Positions 43,391 through 51,677 of a DNA stretch of 64,000 nt are shown here, in pieces (position 1 is the stretch's first letter; every line of letters starts with the position of its first letter). The translations under genes and the position numbers were made by a program. The stretch is from Lachnospiraceae bacterium (GTDB taxonomy: Bacteria; Bacillota; Clostridia; Lachnospirales; Lachnospiraceae). The notes under the pieces are model-generated. The model did no database searches. It was given only the letters and a program-made list of their open reading frames with translations, and had not been told where the DNA came from. Location: assembly GCA_022483465.1 (NCBI GenBank), contig JAKVNF010000001.1, forward strand, positions 682,001-746,000, in the 5' to 3' direction.

Positions 43391-44692
43391 ATGGACAAGT
43401 ATAAGCATATGAGCAGTGAAGACCGGTTCAGCATAGAGGCCGGGCTTAACAACGGGCAGAAATTCAAAGAGATCGGTGAAGCTCTTGGCAAGGACTGCAC
43501 CACTATCTCCAAAGAGGTACGCTCTCACCTGGTATATAAAAAGACCGGTGCTTACGGGCGCCCCTTCAATGACTGTGCCAAACGCAGGAGCTGTCAGTTG
43601 TCCGCGGTGTGTGACAGCTGCCCGCAGACCAGACAGCGCTTCCGTTTCTGCTCGGTCTGCAGCAGATGTGTTGATCACTGCATCATGTACGAAAAAGAAA
43701 CATGCCCCAGGCTTTCCAAACCGCCTTACGTCTGCAACGGCTGTAAGGACAAGCGTACCTGTACACTGGAAAAGCGCCTTTACGACGCTGCCGCAGCCCA
43801 GACAGAATACACCAGTGTTCTGCAGGAAGCCCGCCAGGGTATTGCTCTTTCTGACGATGAGAAGAAGCGGCTGGATGACATCATTTCGCCGCTGCTGAGG
43901 CAGGGACAGTCACTCCACCATATCTGCCTGAATCACAAGGCAGAGCTCATGGTCAGTGAAAGGACGCTCTACACATACATGGATGCCGGGATCTTCTCTG
44001 CCAGAAACATTGATATGCCCCGTAAAGTGAGGATGAGGCCCCGCCGTAAACGTCCGGATACCATCAAGGTCGATCCGAAATGCCGTCAGGGACGCACTCT
44101 GGAGGATTACAAGCGGTACCTGGCAGAACACCCGGATACTCCTGTGGTCCAGCTTGATTCTGTAGAAGGCGTTAAAGGCGGAGCTGTGCTGCTCACCATT
44201 ACCTTCACAGCATGCGGCCTTCAGCTGGCCATTCGCCGTGACCACAACGATGCCCAATCAGTAGACGATATCTTCGACAAGCTCTATCTCGAGCTGCTGC
44301 CGGAGACCTTTATGAAACTGTTTCCCATACTGCTGGCAGATAACGGAAGCGAGTTCTCGGACCCTCATCATATCGAGTTTGATGCCAACGGGAACCAGCG
44401 CACGCATATGTTTTACTGTAATGCTTCTGCACCCTATCAGAAAGGAAGCTGTGAGGTGCGTCACGAAATGATCCGCCGCGTTATCCATAAGGGAGTCGAT
44501 ATAACTCCTTATACGCAGGAACAGATCTCGATGATGATGTCACACATCAATTCTTACAAGAGACTGACTTTGGGGAACAAAAGTCCCTACGAAGTCTTTG
44601 AATTCATGTATGGGAAAGATGTACTGAACAAACTCGGGCTCAGGCAGATTCCTTCTGATGAAATCAACCTGAGCCCTGAGCTGTTGAAGTAA
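43391..44692 (+). CDS. IS30-family transposase (element 2)
   Basis: The 433-residue DDE transposase has the IS30 N-terminal helix-turn-helix (MSSEDRFSIEAGL, FKEIGEALGKDCTTISKEV), then a Cys-rich insert with about a dozen Cys (residues 60-125) as in element 1. The core has the three acidic residues in VVQLDSVEG, LLADNGSEF and QKGSCEVRHEMIR. It looks intact. AGGAGG lies 5-6 bases before the ATG at 43391. Relatedness to the element 1 transposase is clear in domain order but not in close identity. Confidence 0.93.
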   Translation: MDKYKHMSSEDRFSIEAGLNNGQKFKEIGEALGKDCTTISKEVRSHLVYKKTGAYGRPFNDCAKRRSCQLSAVCDSCPQTRQRFRFCSVCSRCVDHCIMYEKETCPRLSKPPYVCNGCKDKRTCTLEKRLYDAAAAQTEYTSVLQEARQGIALSDDEKKRLDDIISPLLRQGQSLHHICLNHKAELMVSERTLYTYMDAGIFSARNIDMPRKVRMRPRRKRPDTIKVDPKCRQGRTLEDYKRYLAEHPDTPVVQLDSVEGVKGGAVLLTITFTACGLQLAIRRDHNDAQSVDDIFDKLYLELLPETFMKLFPILLADNGSEFSDPHHIEFDANGNQRTHMFYCNASAPYQKGSCEVRHEMIRRVIHKGVDITPYTQEQISMMMSHINSYKRLTLGNKSPYEVFEFMYGKDVLNKLGLRQIPSDEINLSPELLK

Positions 44693-44958
44693 TACGTATC
44701 GGTCGGAGCATCAGCCTGAAAGACCACTCCATGCACCAGAAGCAGGGGTGGAACTTAAAAGTTCCGAATTTCGGATTTCAGGTTCGACCTCTTTGGAAGA
44801 TACGCATTTTTTTAGAAACGGTCGTTTCTATGCCCCAGTTATAGCCGTTTTCAGGTTTGCTGTACAGGGGCAGGCAGCAAAAATCTGAGGTTCCGGCTGC
44901 AAATCAGGAAAAAGCGGAAGTTACCTCTTCAAACTGGAACATCGGATTTCAATCGACC

Positions 44959-44971
44959 AATTTTACAGAAA
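44959..44971. repeat. 13-bp direct repeat flanking IS30-like element 2, right copy
   Basis: Same 13-mer as at 43230-43242, 20 bases from the stop of hpf. Confidence 0.75.
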
Positions 44972-44991
44972 CGGGGACCGGCCGCAGCCCC

Positions 44992-45519
44992 TCAGTTTTC
45001 CGGCTCAATCAGCCCGTAGGTGCCGCCCTTTCTCTTGTAGACCACGTTGATCTGCTCGGTCTCCGCATTGCAGAACATATAGAAGCTGTGCCCCAACAGC
45101 TCCATCTGCACGCAGGCGTCCTCCGGGTACATGGGCTTCATGTCGAACTGCTTCTTGCGCACGATCCGAATGCCCTCGTCGTCCAGGTAGTCCCGCTCCA
45201 GATACTCCTTGCGGAAGGACTCCCTCGCGGTGTTCCGGTCCGCGATCTTGTTCTTGTACTTCTTGAGCTGCCGCTCGATCACCTCCTCCACCAGGTCGAT
45301 GGACACATACATGTCGTTGGAGGCCTGCTCGCTCCGGATCACCCCGTCCCGGACCGGGATCGTGACCTCAATCCGGTGGCGGTCCTTCTCCACGCTCATC
45401 GTCACATGGACCGTGGTCCCACTGGAAAAGAACCGGTCCAGCCTCCCCAGTTTCTCCCGGACTGCTGCATCCAGCGCCGGGGTCACCTCCATATTTTTGC
45501 CCACAATGGTAAATTCCAT
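44992..45519 (-). CDS. hpf: Ribosome hibernation promoting factor, long form
   Basis: The 175-residue protein has the N-terminal RaiA/HPF domain that sits in the 30S decoding site (MEFTIVGKNMEVTPALDAAV), a linker, and the C-terminal dimerisation domain of long HPF (IVRKKQFDMKPMYPEDA, LGHSFYMFCNAETEQINVVY). It forms 100S dimers in stationary phase. The ATG at 45519 follows AAGGAG. It is monocistronic; element 2 has inserted downstream. Confidence 0.93.
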   Translation of the reverse strand: MEFTIVGKNMEVTPALDAAVREKLGRLDRFFSSGTTVHVTMSVEKDRHRIEVTIPVRDGVIRSEQASNDMYVSIDLVEEVIERQLKKYKNKIADRNTARESFRKEYLERDYLDDEGIRIVRKKQFDMKPMYPEDACVQMELLGHSFYMFCNAETEQINVVYKRKGGTYGLIEPEN

Positions 45520-45679
45520 ACCTGCTCCTTTCCGCAGTCCGCGGGGTCTGTTTTGTGCAGACTGCCCGCGAATTCCCCTCTCAGGCCTGCATTTCGAGTA
45601 TAACACACCAAATTCTCGGGGGCGCTCCCTTTGCTTCCGTTCACAAAATGTTTACATCTCTCCCCTGTCTTGGCGCAAT

Positions 45680-45713
45680 AAAAGCGGGCTCCTCCCGAAG
45701 GGAGAGGGCCCGC
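45680..45713 (-). terminator. Terminator of the NlpC/P60 gene
   Basis: Minus-strand GCGGGCCCTCTCCC pairs with GGGAGGAGCCCGC around TTC, then TTTTATTG. Confidence 0.85.
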
Positions 45714-45740
45714 CAAAAGTCAGATTCTGTTTTCTCTTCT

Positions 45741-47384
45741 TCAGTTGAAGATCCGGCGGATCGCCGCGATCTGCCGGTAGGTGGCAGAGCTGATCTTGAT
45801 ACCGCTTCTCGGGTTGGAGGCGCTGACGATCTGTCCGTTTCCGATGTAGATGCCCACATGTCCGTAGTAGCAGATCAGGTCTCCGGGCTGTGCCGCAGAC
45901 AGGCTCGACACCGCGGTGCCGCAGCTTCTCTGGGAGGCGTCATAGTGGGGAAGGGATACGCCGAAGTGGGCGTACACCGCCATCGTAAAGCCGGAGCAGT
46001 CCGTGCCGTTGGTCAGAGAGCTGCCGCCCCAGACATAGGGGTTGCCCAAAAACTGCATCGCATAGTCGACGACCTGCTGGCCCTTCGACGCGCTCTGGGC
46101 TTTGGCTGCCTGCTCGGCCTCGCTCTGCTTCTGTGCTTCCTCCGCCTTCTTGGCTGCCTCCTGCGCCTTCTCCTCGGCGATGGAGACCGCTTCCGGATAC
46201 TGGACCTCCACATCCGCGAAGTCCGCGCTGATGTAGCCCTCGCCGTCGTCGGTGTTCACCTTGTACCAGCCGTTCTCCTCGCCCAGGATCTCATAGGTCT
46301 GGCCCTGGCCGATCAGGGAGATGACATCCGAGTCCTCGGAGGCCGCCGCGCGCACCCGGAGGGTCTCGGTGGTGACCACCGCATTCTGGGTGACCACCGC
46401 ATCCGCCAGCTCCTTTGCGGTGGAGCCGGTGGCCACGTAATCCGTGTTCACATAGCCCGTCACGCTCCCGGAGGTGATCTCCACCCAGCCGTTTTCATCG
46501 GCCGGGGCGATCACGGTACCCACGCTCTTGGCGTAGAGCTTGCCCACGATCTCCGCATCCTCCGAGGGCTCCTTGCGGATGTTCACATAGTCCGCCGCCG
46601 TGGAGACCACCAAAGAGGTGTCTTCCGTGTCCGTACTCGTATCTGCACTGGCAGCTGCGTCCGTCTCCGTAGCGGCCGTATCCGCTGCTGCAGCAGTGTC
46701 CTGCGCATCCTGGGTCGAAGCAGCTGTCGAGGCATCGGCCTGCTGCCCTGCCGCCGCGGCAAGCTCCGTGGCGCGGGAAGCGTCCACCTCGGCCACCGCG
46801 CCCTCGGTGAGGACGAGGTCCTGCTCCTTCTGCTGGGTGGGGGTGAGGCTTGTATCGAGGATCACGTCTGCGCTCTCTGCGGGCTGGACCGAGACGGCGC
46901 TCTGCGTTGCCGTGTCAGCAGCCGCCTCCGGTGCGCTTTCTGTGGAAGCGGCAGTGTCCGTCGTCTCCTGTGCTGCTTCGGTCGAAGCGGTGTCGGTGGT
47001 CTCTGCTGCCTGTGCCTGCGTGGTCTTTGCAGAAGATGCGGTGTAGAGCACCGCAGCGCCCACCGTGGCGGGTGCAGCTGTGGTCTCTGCCGAAGCGGAG
47101 GAAGTGCTCTCCGCAGCCGCCGCGTCCTCGGAGGTCTCTCCAGCCGCGCTCTTCACATCGCGCAGGGAGACCTTCTTTGCCGCCAGCGCGTACTGCACGC
47201 CGCAGGAAGGGAGCAAGAGCCGTCCCGTCTCCGGGATGTCGCTGACCAGGCCCGAGGCCGCCCCTGCCGCAGTGAGCTTCGAGAGGGCCGAGGAGTTCTC
47301 CCCGAAGACCGGTCCCGATACCAGCATCGCCGCGACGGTGCCCGCCAGCACCGCCCCTGCTGTTTTGCGCTTCCAATGGTTCAT
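45741..47384 (-). CDS. Secreted SH3/NlpC-P60 cell-wall hydrolase
   Basis: The 547-residue protein has a signal peptide (KRKTAGAVLAGTVAAMLVSG), a long low-complexity Ala/Thr/Ser/Glu region (about residues 75-245), two bacterial SH3 domains (VNIRKEPSEDAEIVG near 265 and LRVRAAASEDSDVISL near 340), an Ala/Glu/Lys-rich coiled coil (about 400-430), and a C-terminal NlpC/P60 domain. The catalytic Cys is in GTDCSGF and the His in GHVGIYIG. It should cut peptide stems of peptidoglycan outside the cell. Ala/Thr/Glu runs also occur in the lipoprotein linkers of this genome. Confidence 0.93.
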   Translation of the reverse strand: MNHWKRKTAGAVLAGTVAAMLVSGPVFGENSSALSKLTAAGAASGLVSDIPETGRLLLPSCGVQYALAAKKVSLRDVKSAAGETSEDAAAAESTSSASAETTAAPATVGAAVLYTASSAKTTQAQAAETTDTASTEAAQETTDTAASTESAPEAAADTATQSAVSVQPAESADVILDTSLTPTQQKEQDLVLTEGAVAEVDASRATELAAAAGQQADASTAASTQDAQDTAAAADTAATETDAAASADTSTDTEDTSLVVSTAADYVNIRKEPSEDAEIVGKLYAKSVGTVIAPADENGWVEITSGSVTGYVNTDYVATGSTAKELADAVVTQNAVVTTETLRVRAAASEDSDVISLIGQGQTYEILGEENGWYKVNTDDGEGYISADFADVEVQYPEAVSIAEEKAQEAAKKAEEAQKQSEAEQAAKAQSASKGQQVVDYAMQFLGNPYVWGGSSLTNGTDCSGFTMAVYAHFGVSLPHYDASQRSCGTAVSSLSAAQPGDLICYYGHVGIYIGNGQIVSASNPRSGIKISSATYRQIAAIRRIFN

Positions 47385-47477
47385 CGAATATCCACCCCGC
47401 TGTGATACGATAGGGAGGCGGGAGGTCCCGCGCTCCGCAAAGATTTTGCGAAATTATTACGAAGATATTTCTTGTCC

Positions 47478-47506
47478 ACTATAGCAGTCAATGAAGTGCC
47501 CGTCAA
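47478..47506 (-). promoter_or_regulatory. Promoter of the NlpC/P60 gene
   Basis: Minus-strand TTGACG (47506-47501) and TATAGT (47483-47478), 17 bases apart. Confidence 0.75.
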
Positions 47507-47556
47507 CCGCAAGATATGCCGGGATTGCGGGTCGAAGGAACAAGAGGGAAGGCACC

Positions 47557-48159
47557 ATGAACCGAGAAAAATTTGGATTTTTGCCGATGCCGGGGAGTAA
47601 AACCCGGGGCACCGGCATGCTCTTTGCCCGGGACGGCGCGGTCACCGCGGACTTTTCGGACCTTGCCAAAAACCACTGCTGCGCCACGATGCTGCTCAAC
47701 TACTGCCGCCTTCTGGAGGATCGGGGAAGGCTCCCCAAAGAGCTCTCCGCTCTCTCCGACCGGGAGCTCTTTTCCAGGATTCATCGCTTTGTCCCCAACG
47801 GGCCGATCCTGACTCTGCGGCGCCGGGCGCCGCGCCTCTTTGCCCGCCTTGCCATCCCCGCCAAAGCTGTGCGCCTGCCCCTCTTTTTCGGGACGCCTGC
47901 CCATGAGAAGGCGGAGGTTCTTGCCCAGTGCGTTCAGGTACGAAAAAACCCTGCGGCGCTTCTTGTCGCCGCAGGGCCCCTCTCCTGGCACTGGATCCTC
48001 GCTGTGGGATCCGGCCGCACGAGAGATAAATCCTTGTTATATGTGGTCACCGGCTGGCACCGGAAGGTCATGTGCTATGTCCCGGATGCCGGCTGTCACA
48101 TCCTCGCCGCCTGGGAACTGTCTTCCAGCGCCTCTTTCACCAGCGCAAGTTCCTCATAG
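47557..48159 (+). CDS. Putative C39-like cysteine peptidase fold protein
   Basis: I recognise no named family, but the 200-residue protein has a Cys-rich helix start, FSDLAKNHCCATMLLNY, like the nucleophile helix of C39 peptidases, and later PLSWHWILAVGSG, like their His segment, followed by YVVTGWHRKVMCYV. There is no signal peptide or membrane segment. AGAGGGAAGG precedes the ATG at 47557. The last 64 bases overlap the convergent NUDIX gene. It may process a peptide or bind one inactively; function is open. Confidence 0.6.
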   Translation: MNREKFGFLPMPGSKTRGTGMLFARDGAVTADFSDLAKNHCCATMLLNYCRLLEDRGRLPKELSALSDRELFSRIHRFVPNGPILTLRRRAPRLFARLAIPAKAVRLPLFFGTPAHEKAEVLAQCVQVRKNPAALLVAAGPLSWHWILAVGSGRTRDKSLLYVVTGWHRKVMCYVPDAGCHILAAWELSSSASFTSASSS

Positions 48160-49157
48160 ACGAGGCAGTTGGAGAGAAGGCTCCGGTCCCGGGACATCCG
48201 AAAGCACTCCTCCATCGGAAACCAGCGGACCTCTGTGATCTCGTCGGCCTCCAGGGTGAGCGCTTTGGGATCCAGATCCTTCTCCCAGACGTAGAGCTGT
48301 GCGATCTCCCGGTCGCAGAAGGGCTGGCCGTGGAACACATCGTCAAAGGCGATCCGAAACTGCCCCGCCGGGCGGATGCCCTGCTGCTCCTTTTTCGGAA
48401 TGCCAAGCTCTTCGGAGAGTTCCCTTGTGAGGGCTTCCTCCGTGGTCTCCCCGGCGGAGACATGCCCCGCCGAGGAGATGTCCCAGCAGCCGGGGTAGCA
48501 GTCCTTGGACAGGGAGCGCTTTTGCAGAAGGAGCGAGAACTCTCCGTCCGCATCCCGCCTTGCGATCCAGAGATGGACCGTCTGGTGCAGGCTCCCATCC
48601 CGGTGGGCAACGCCCCGCTCCCGGACGATGCCGCTTTTGGTCCCGTCCTCGTTCAGGATGTCAAAGAGCTCCAGGGGTCTTCCGTTAAGCACGGCCCCCT
48701 TCAGCCGATCCTTGGCATCATAGGAGAGCTTCAGGCTGAAAAAGGGTGCACCCTCCTCCAAAAGGCGAAAGAAGATCCGATCCCCCTCCCAGAGGTTCTT
48801 CGAAAAGACCTCCCGCTTCGGAAGCCAGGCGAGCTCCCCCTCGCTGCAGGGGTGGGGCGTCCCGGAGAAATGATCCGCCGTGAACAAAAACATCAGCTCA
48901 TAGTCGCCCCGGTCCGAGAGAAAGGTCACCACGCCCCGCAGTTTCGGGCCATGCAGCGAAAGCCCCGTCTCCTCTTTCGTCTCCCGCAGGATGCACTCCT
49001 CCGGGCTCTCCCCGTACTCGATATGGCCGCCGACGCCAATCCACTTGCCCTCATTGACGTCGTTTTTCTTTTTCAACCGGTGGAGCATCAGGTACTGATC
49101 CTGCTGCTCCAGATAGCAGAGGGTTGTGAGGACCGGGGATTGGGATGTCTCGTTCAT
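48096..49157 (-). CDS. Tandem NUDIX hydrolase (two domains fused)
   Basis: The 353-residue protein has two complete NUDIX domains. The first (residues 1-150) resembles MutT/8-oxo-dGTP diphosphatases, with box GHIEYGESPEECILRETKEE. The second (about 160-340) resembles the isopentenyl-isomerase-like/YfcD group, with box GHVSAGETTEEALTRELSEE and HLWIARRDADGEFSLLLQKR. Both boxes keep the Glu residues that hold metal. Substrates are unknown. Its ATG overlaps the stop of plsY (four bases), so both are co-translated. Confidence 0.88.
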   Translation of the reverse strand: MNETSQSPVLTTLCYLEQQDQYLMLHRLKKKNDVNEGKWIGVGGHIEYGESPEECILRETKEETGLSLHGPKLRGVVTFLSDRGDYELMFLFTADHFSGTPHPCSEGELAWLPKREVFSKNLWEGDRIFFRLLEEGAPFFSLKLSYDAKDRLKGAVLNGRPLELFDILNEDGTKSGIVRERGVAHRDGSLHQTVHLWIARRDADGEFSLLLQKRSLSKDCYPGCWDISSAGHVSAGETTEEALTRELSEELGIPKKEQQGIRPAGQFRIAFDDVFHGQPFCDREIAQLYVWEKDLDPKALTLEADEITEVRWFPMEECFRMSRDRSLLSNCLVYEELALVKEALEDSSQAARM

Positions 49158-49810
49158 TTCTCTGATTTCCTCTTCGATGCCACGAATTTCTGCAGGGCGG
49201 CCAAAACGTCCGTCTTCTCACAGGTGCCTGCGGGGATGGTCCGGATGGCCGGCCAGTGCTTCCAAAAGCACAGGACCGCAACCAGGATCGAGATCACCCC
49301 CGCCTCTCTTCCGTAGAACAGGAAGGCAAAGGGCACGAAGCTCGCGGGCAGCACCGCGCCGCCGATGCAGAGGTACTTTGTCGCAAAGGTGACCAGCATT
49401 CCGATCACGTTGGCGGCCAGCCCCCAGAGGGGCGAAAAGAGAAACATGGCAAAACAGGAGGTGGCAACGCCCTTGCCGCCCTTTCCCGGCGGAAGCCACA
49501 CCGGGAAGTCGTGGCCGAGCGTCGCGCCGACACCGCCGAAGAGCACCGCGATGTGCCCGATGGAGGGGCCGGCGATCAGCCAGGCAAGGAGGCAGGCAAG
49601 ACCGCACTTGGCAAGGTCTCCTATCAGGACCAGAATCCCCGGGACAAAGCCCAGGTTTGCCATCACGTTGGCCATGCCGGGATTTCCGGTCTTTCCCAGA
49701 TCCCGGCAGGGCTTTCCGGTGAGGGCTCTCGTCACCACCTCCGCCGTCATGAAATTGCCCAGGGCGTAGCCCACAAGAAGGCAGAGCGCCCGCGCACCCA
49801 CTTCTGACAT
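49154..49810 (-). CDS. plsY: Glycerol-3-phosphate acyltransferase PlsY
   Basis: The 218-residue membrane enzyme acylates glycerol 3-phosphate from acyl-phosphate, the first step of phospholipid synthesis. It has the three conserved loops: GKTGNPGMANVM (residues about 40-51), GHDFPVWLPPGKGGKGVAT (about 99-117) and a later GREAG turn, over five to six membrane helices. It lies between the GDPD-like gene (9 bases away) and the NUDIX gene, forming a short operon. Confidence 0.9.
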   Translation of the reverse strand: MSEVGARALCLLVGYALGNFMTAEVVTRALTGKPCRDLGKTGNPGMANVMANLGFVPGILVLIGDLAKCGLACLLAWLIAGPSIGHIAVLFGGVGATLGHDFPVWLPPGKGGKGVATSCFAMFLFSPLWGLAANVIGMLVTFATKYLCIGGAVLPASFVPFAFLFYGREAGVISILVAVLCFWKHWPAIRTIPAGTCEKTDVLAALQKFVASKRKSEK

Positions 49811-49819
49811 GGTATCCTC

Positions 49820-50554
49820 CTACACCGCGTCCGCGATGACGATGCGGCAGAGGTCCGGCCGAGCCGACATGATGATATCCACCTTCTCCCGAAGGCAGGC
49901 GAGGATCTCTTCGGAGCTCTCCGCATCCTGCACCGCAACCGAAAAGCCAGCCTCCTGTGCTGACGCCACAAACCCCTCCCTCCGAAGATCCTCGAAGGGG
50001 ATGCAGAGGATGGAGGCGCCGATCGTGTTTTTTGCGTAGTCAAAGAGGCGGTACCAGCCGTCGGAGAACAAAAGCGCAAGCTTTGCTCCGGGCTCGATTT
50101 CCCGGATCTTCATCAGGCTCTCATGGCAGAAGGAGGAGTAGACCACCCGGTCCGTGATGCCGTACGCCCTTGCGAGCGCCACCACCTTCTCCTCCAGCCC
50201 CGGGTACGGGTCAAACCGGGTCATCAGCTCGATGTTGACGGTCATCCCCGAGGGGGCGAGGATCTTGAGCGCCTCCTCCAGGGTCGGGATCTGCATGAAG
50301 TCGATGGAATCCGTGCGGCCCACGTCCAGGCGCTTGAGTTCTGAGAGTGTCCGCTCCGCCACATACCCCTTCCCGTTGGGGACGTGCTCCAGGCAGGCAT
50401 CATGGATGACCACCGGGACCCCGTCCTTCGACAGGTGTACGTTCAGCACCGCGCCGTCGGAGGCCAGCAGGACCGCCTTCCGGAAGGCCGCCGTGGTGTT
50501 CTCCGGCTCATAGGCCGCCGCACCGCGCCTTGCCCAGATCCTGATCTTTCCCAT
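49820..50554 (-). CDS. GDPD-like protein with lost catalytic residues
   Basis: The 244-residue sequence is plainly a glycerophosphodiester phosphodiesterase relative (PENTTAAFRKA, SKDGVPVVIHD, NGKGYV, TLEEALKIL). Compared with active members, the first catalytic His (A-H-R-G) is Arg (WARRGAAAYEPENT). The metal-binding E-x-D (GIELDV) reads AVLNVH, so both acidic ligands are gone; the second His (VIHD) remains. It is therefore probably not an active diesterase and may bind a lipid headgroup or regulate PlsY. It lies in the same unit as plsY. Confidence 0.8.
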   Translation of the reverse strand: MGKIRIWARRGAAAYEPENTTAAFRKAVLLASDGAVLNVHLSKDGVPVVIHDACLEHVPNGKGYVAERTLSELKRLDVGRTDSIDFMQIPTLEEALKILAPSGMTVNIELMTRFDPYPGLEEKVVALARAYGITDRVVYSSFCHESLMKIREIEPGAKLALLFSDGWYRLFDYAKNTIGASILCIPFEDLRREGFVASAQEAGFSVAVQDAESSEEILACLREKVDIIMSARPDLCRIVIADAV

Positions 50555-50584
50555 CCTGTTCTCCCTTCTCGGGGCCGTTCCCCG

Positions 50585-51493
50585 TCAGCCCAGGTATGCC
50601 GCTGCCGCAAGGGCCGCCACGGCGCCGTCCGCCGCCGCGGTGGTCAGCTGGCGGACCTTCTTCGTCCGACAGTCGCCGGCGGCAAAGATCCCGGGATGGG
50701 AGGTCTTGCAGTCCTCCCCCGCCTTGATGTATCCGGCCTCATCCAGCTCCACGAGATCCGCAAAGGCCTCGTTCTCCGGCGCCTGGCCGATGGCGACGAA
50801 CAGTGCGGAGACGGGAAGGACCTTCTTCTCGCCGGTGATCTTGTCGGTGACCTCCACCCCGGAGAGCTTTCCGTCCCCCGTAAGATCCGTCACCGTCGCG
50901 TTCATCACCGGAACCACATTTTCCATTCCCCGGATCTTCTCCACCTCTGCGGGATCGGCCCGGAAGGCGTCCCGCCGGTGAATCAGGTAGACCTTGTTGG
51001 CAATCCTGGACAGGTACTGGGCATCCTCCAGGGCCGTGTTGCCGCCCCCGTTCACCGCCACGTCCTTGCCGCGGAAGAACGCCCCGTCGCAGGTTGCGCA
51101 GTAGGAGACACCCTTCCCGGCAAAGGTCTCCTCCTTGGCAAGGCCGAGCTTTCTGCGCCGCACGCCGGTGGCCAGGATCAAAGCCTTTGCCGCATAATCT
51201 CCGCCCTCGGTGTGGACGATCTTGAGGCCGTCCTTCTCCTCGACGCCGGTGACCTTTGCGAATTCCACCTCTGCACCCAGCTTTGTCGCCTGCTCATAGA
51301 GGCCGGTGGCAAAGTCAAAGCCCGAGATGTGGGCAATGCCCGGGTAGTTCTCCACATCCAGCGTGTTGATGATCTGGCCGCCGTAGGCCTCCTGCTCCAG
51401 AACCAGGGCGGACTTTCCCGCCCGCTGGGCATAGATGGCGGCGGAGAGTCCCGCCGTGCCGGCACCGACAATAATGATATCCTTTTCTGTCAT
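50585..51493 (-). CDS. trxB: Thioredoxin reductase
   Basis: The 302-residue flavoprotein reduces thioredoxin with NADPH. It has the FAD motif DIIIVGAGTAGLSAAIYA, the redox-active CATC (YCATCDGAFF) near residue 133, the NAD(P) motif VNGGGNTALEDA and the C-terminal FAD motif GIFAAGDCR. The ATG at 51493 has GGAGGAGG 6 bases upstream. No thioredoxin gene is adjacent. Confidence 0.93.
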   Translation of the reverse strand: MTEKDIIIVGAGTAGLSAAIYAQRAGKSALVLEQEAYGGQIINTLDVENYPGIAHISGFDFATGLYEQATKLGAEVEFAKVTGVEEKDGLKIVHTEGGDYAAKALILATGVRRRKLGLAKEETFAGKGVSYCATCDGAFFRGKDVAVNGGGNTALEDAQYLSRIANKVYLIHRRDAFRADPAEVEKIRGMENVVPVMNATVTDLTGDGKLSGVEVTDKITGEKKVLPVSALFVAIGQAPENEAFADLVELDEAGYIKAGEDCKTSHPGIFAAGDCRTKKVRQLTTAAADGAVAALAAAAYLG

Positions 51494-51623
51494 GATTTCC
51501 TCCTCCATTGAGGGTTTGTTTGGAACGGAGCTTCGACTCCGTATGTTTGTCTCGTAACAATTAGATTGTACGCAATTTATTTCCCGCTGTCAACTGCCGG
51601 CCGCCGGGGGCGCTGCGCCCACG

Positions 51624-51656
51624 AAAAAAGAGCTCCCGGCACCTGCCGAAAGCTCT
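51624..51656 (-). terminator. Terminator of the ABC importer operon
   Basis: Minus-strand AGAGCT..CGGCA/TGCCG..AGCTCT stem followed by six T. Confidence 0.85.
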
Positions 51657-51677
51657 GGTACGCGTTTTCTCTGTCAT

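Larger units (their letters stand above)
43243..44958 (+). mobile_element. IS30-family element 2, 1.7 kb
   Basis: The element lies between exact 13-bp direct repeats. Its ends are imperfect inverted repeats (left TGTGAATTGC.., right GGTCGATTGA.. read inward; about 15 of 23 positions match, both ending GTTCC). Both ends hold several GGAAC/GTTCC motifs, including two tandem copies of GGAASTTAATCCTTCYGAA (43285-43303, 43312-43330) on the left. On the right is the palindrome GGAACTTAAAAGTTCC (44750-44765). It carries one transposase gene. The insertion separates the butyrate operon promoter from hpf. Confidence 0.82.
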
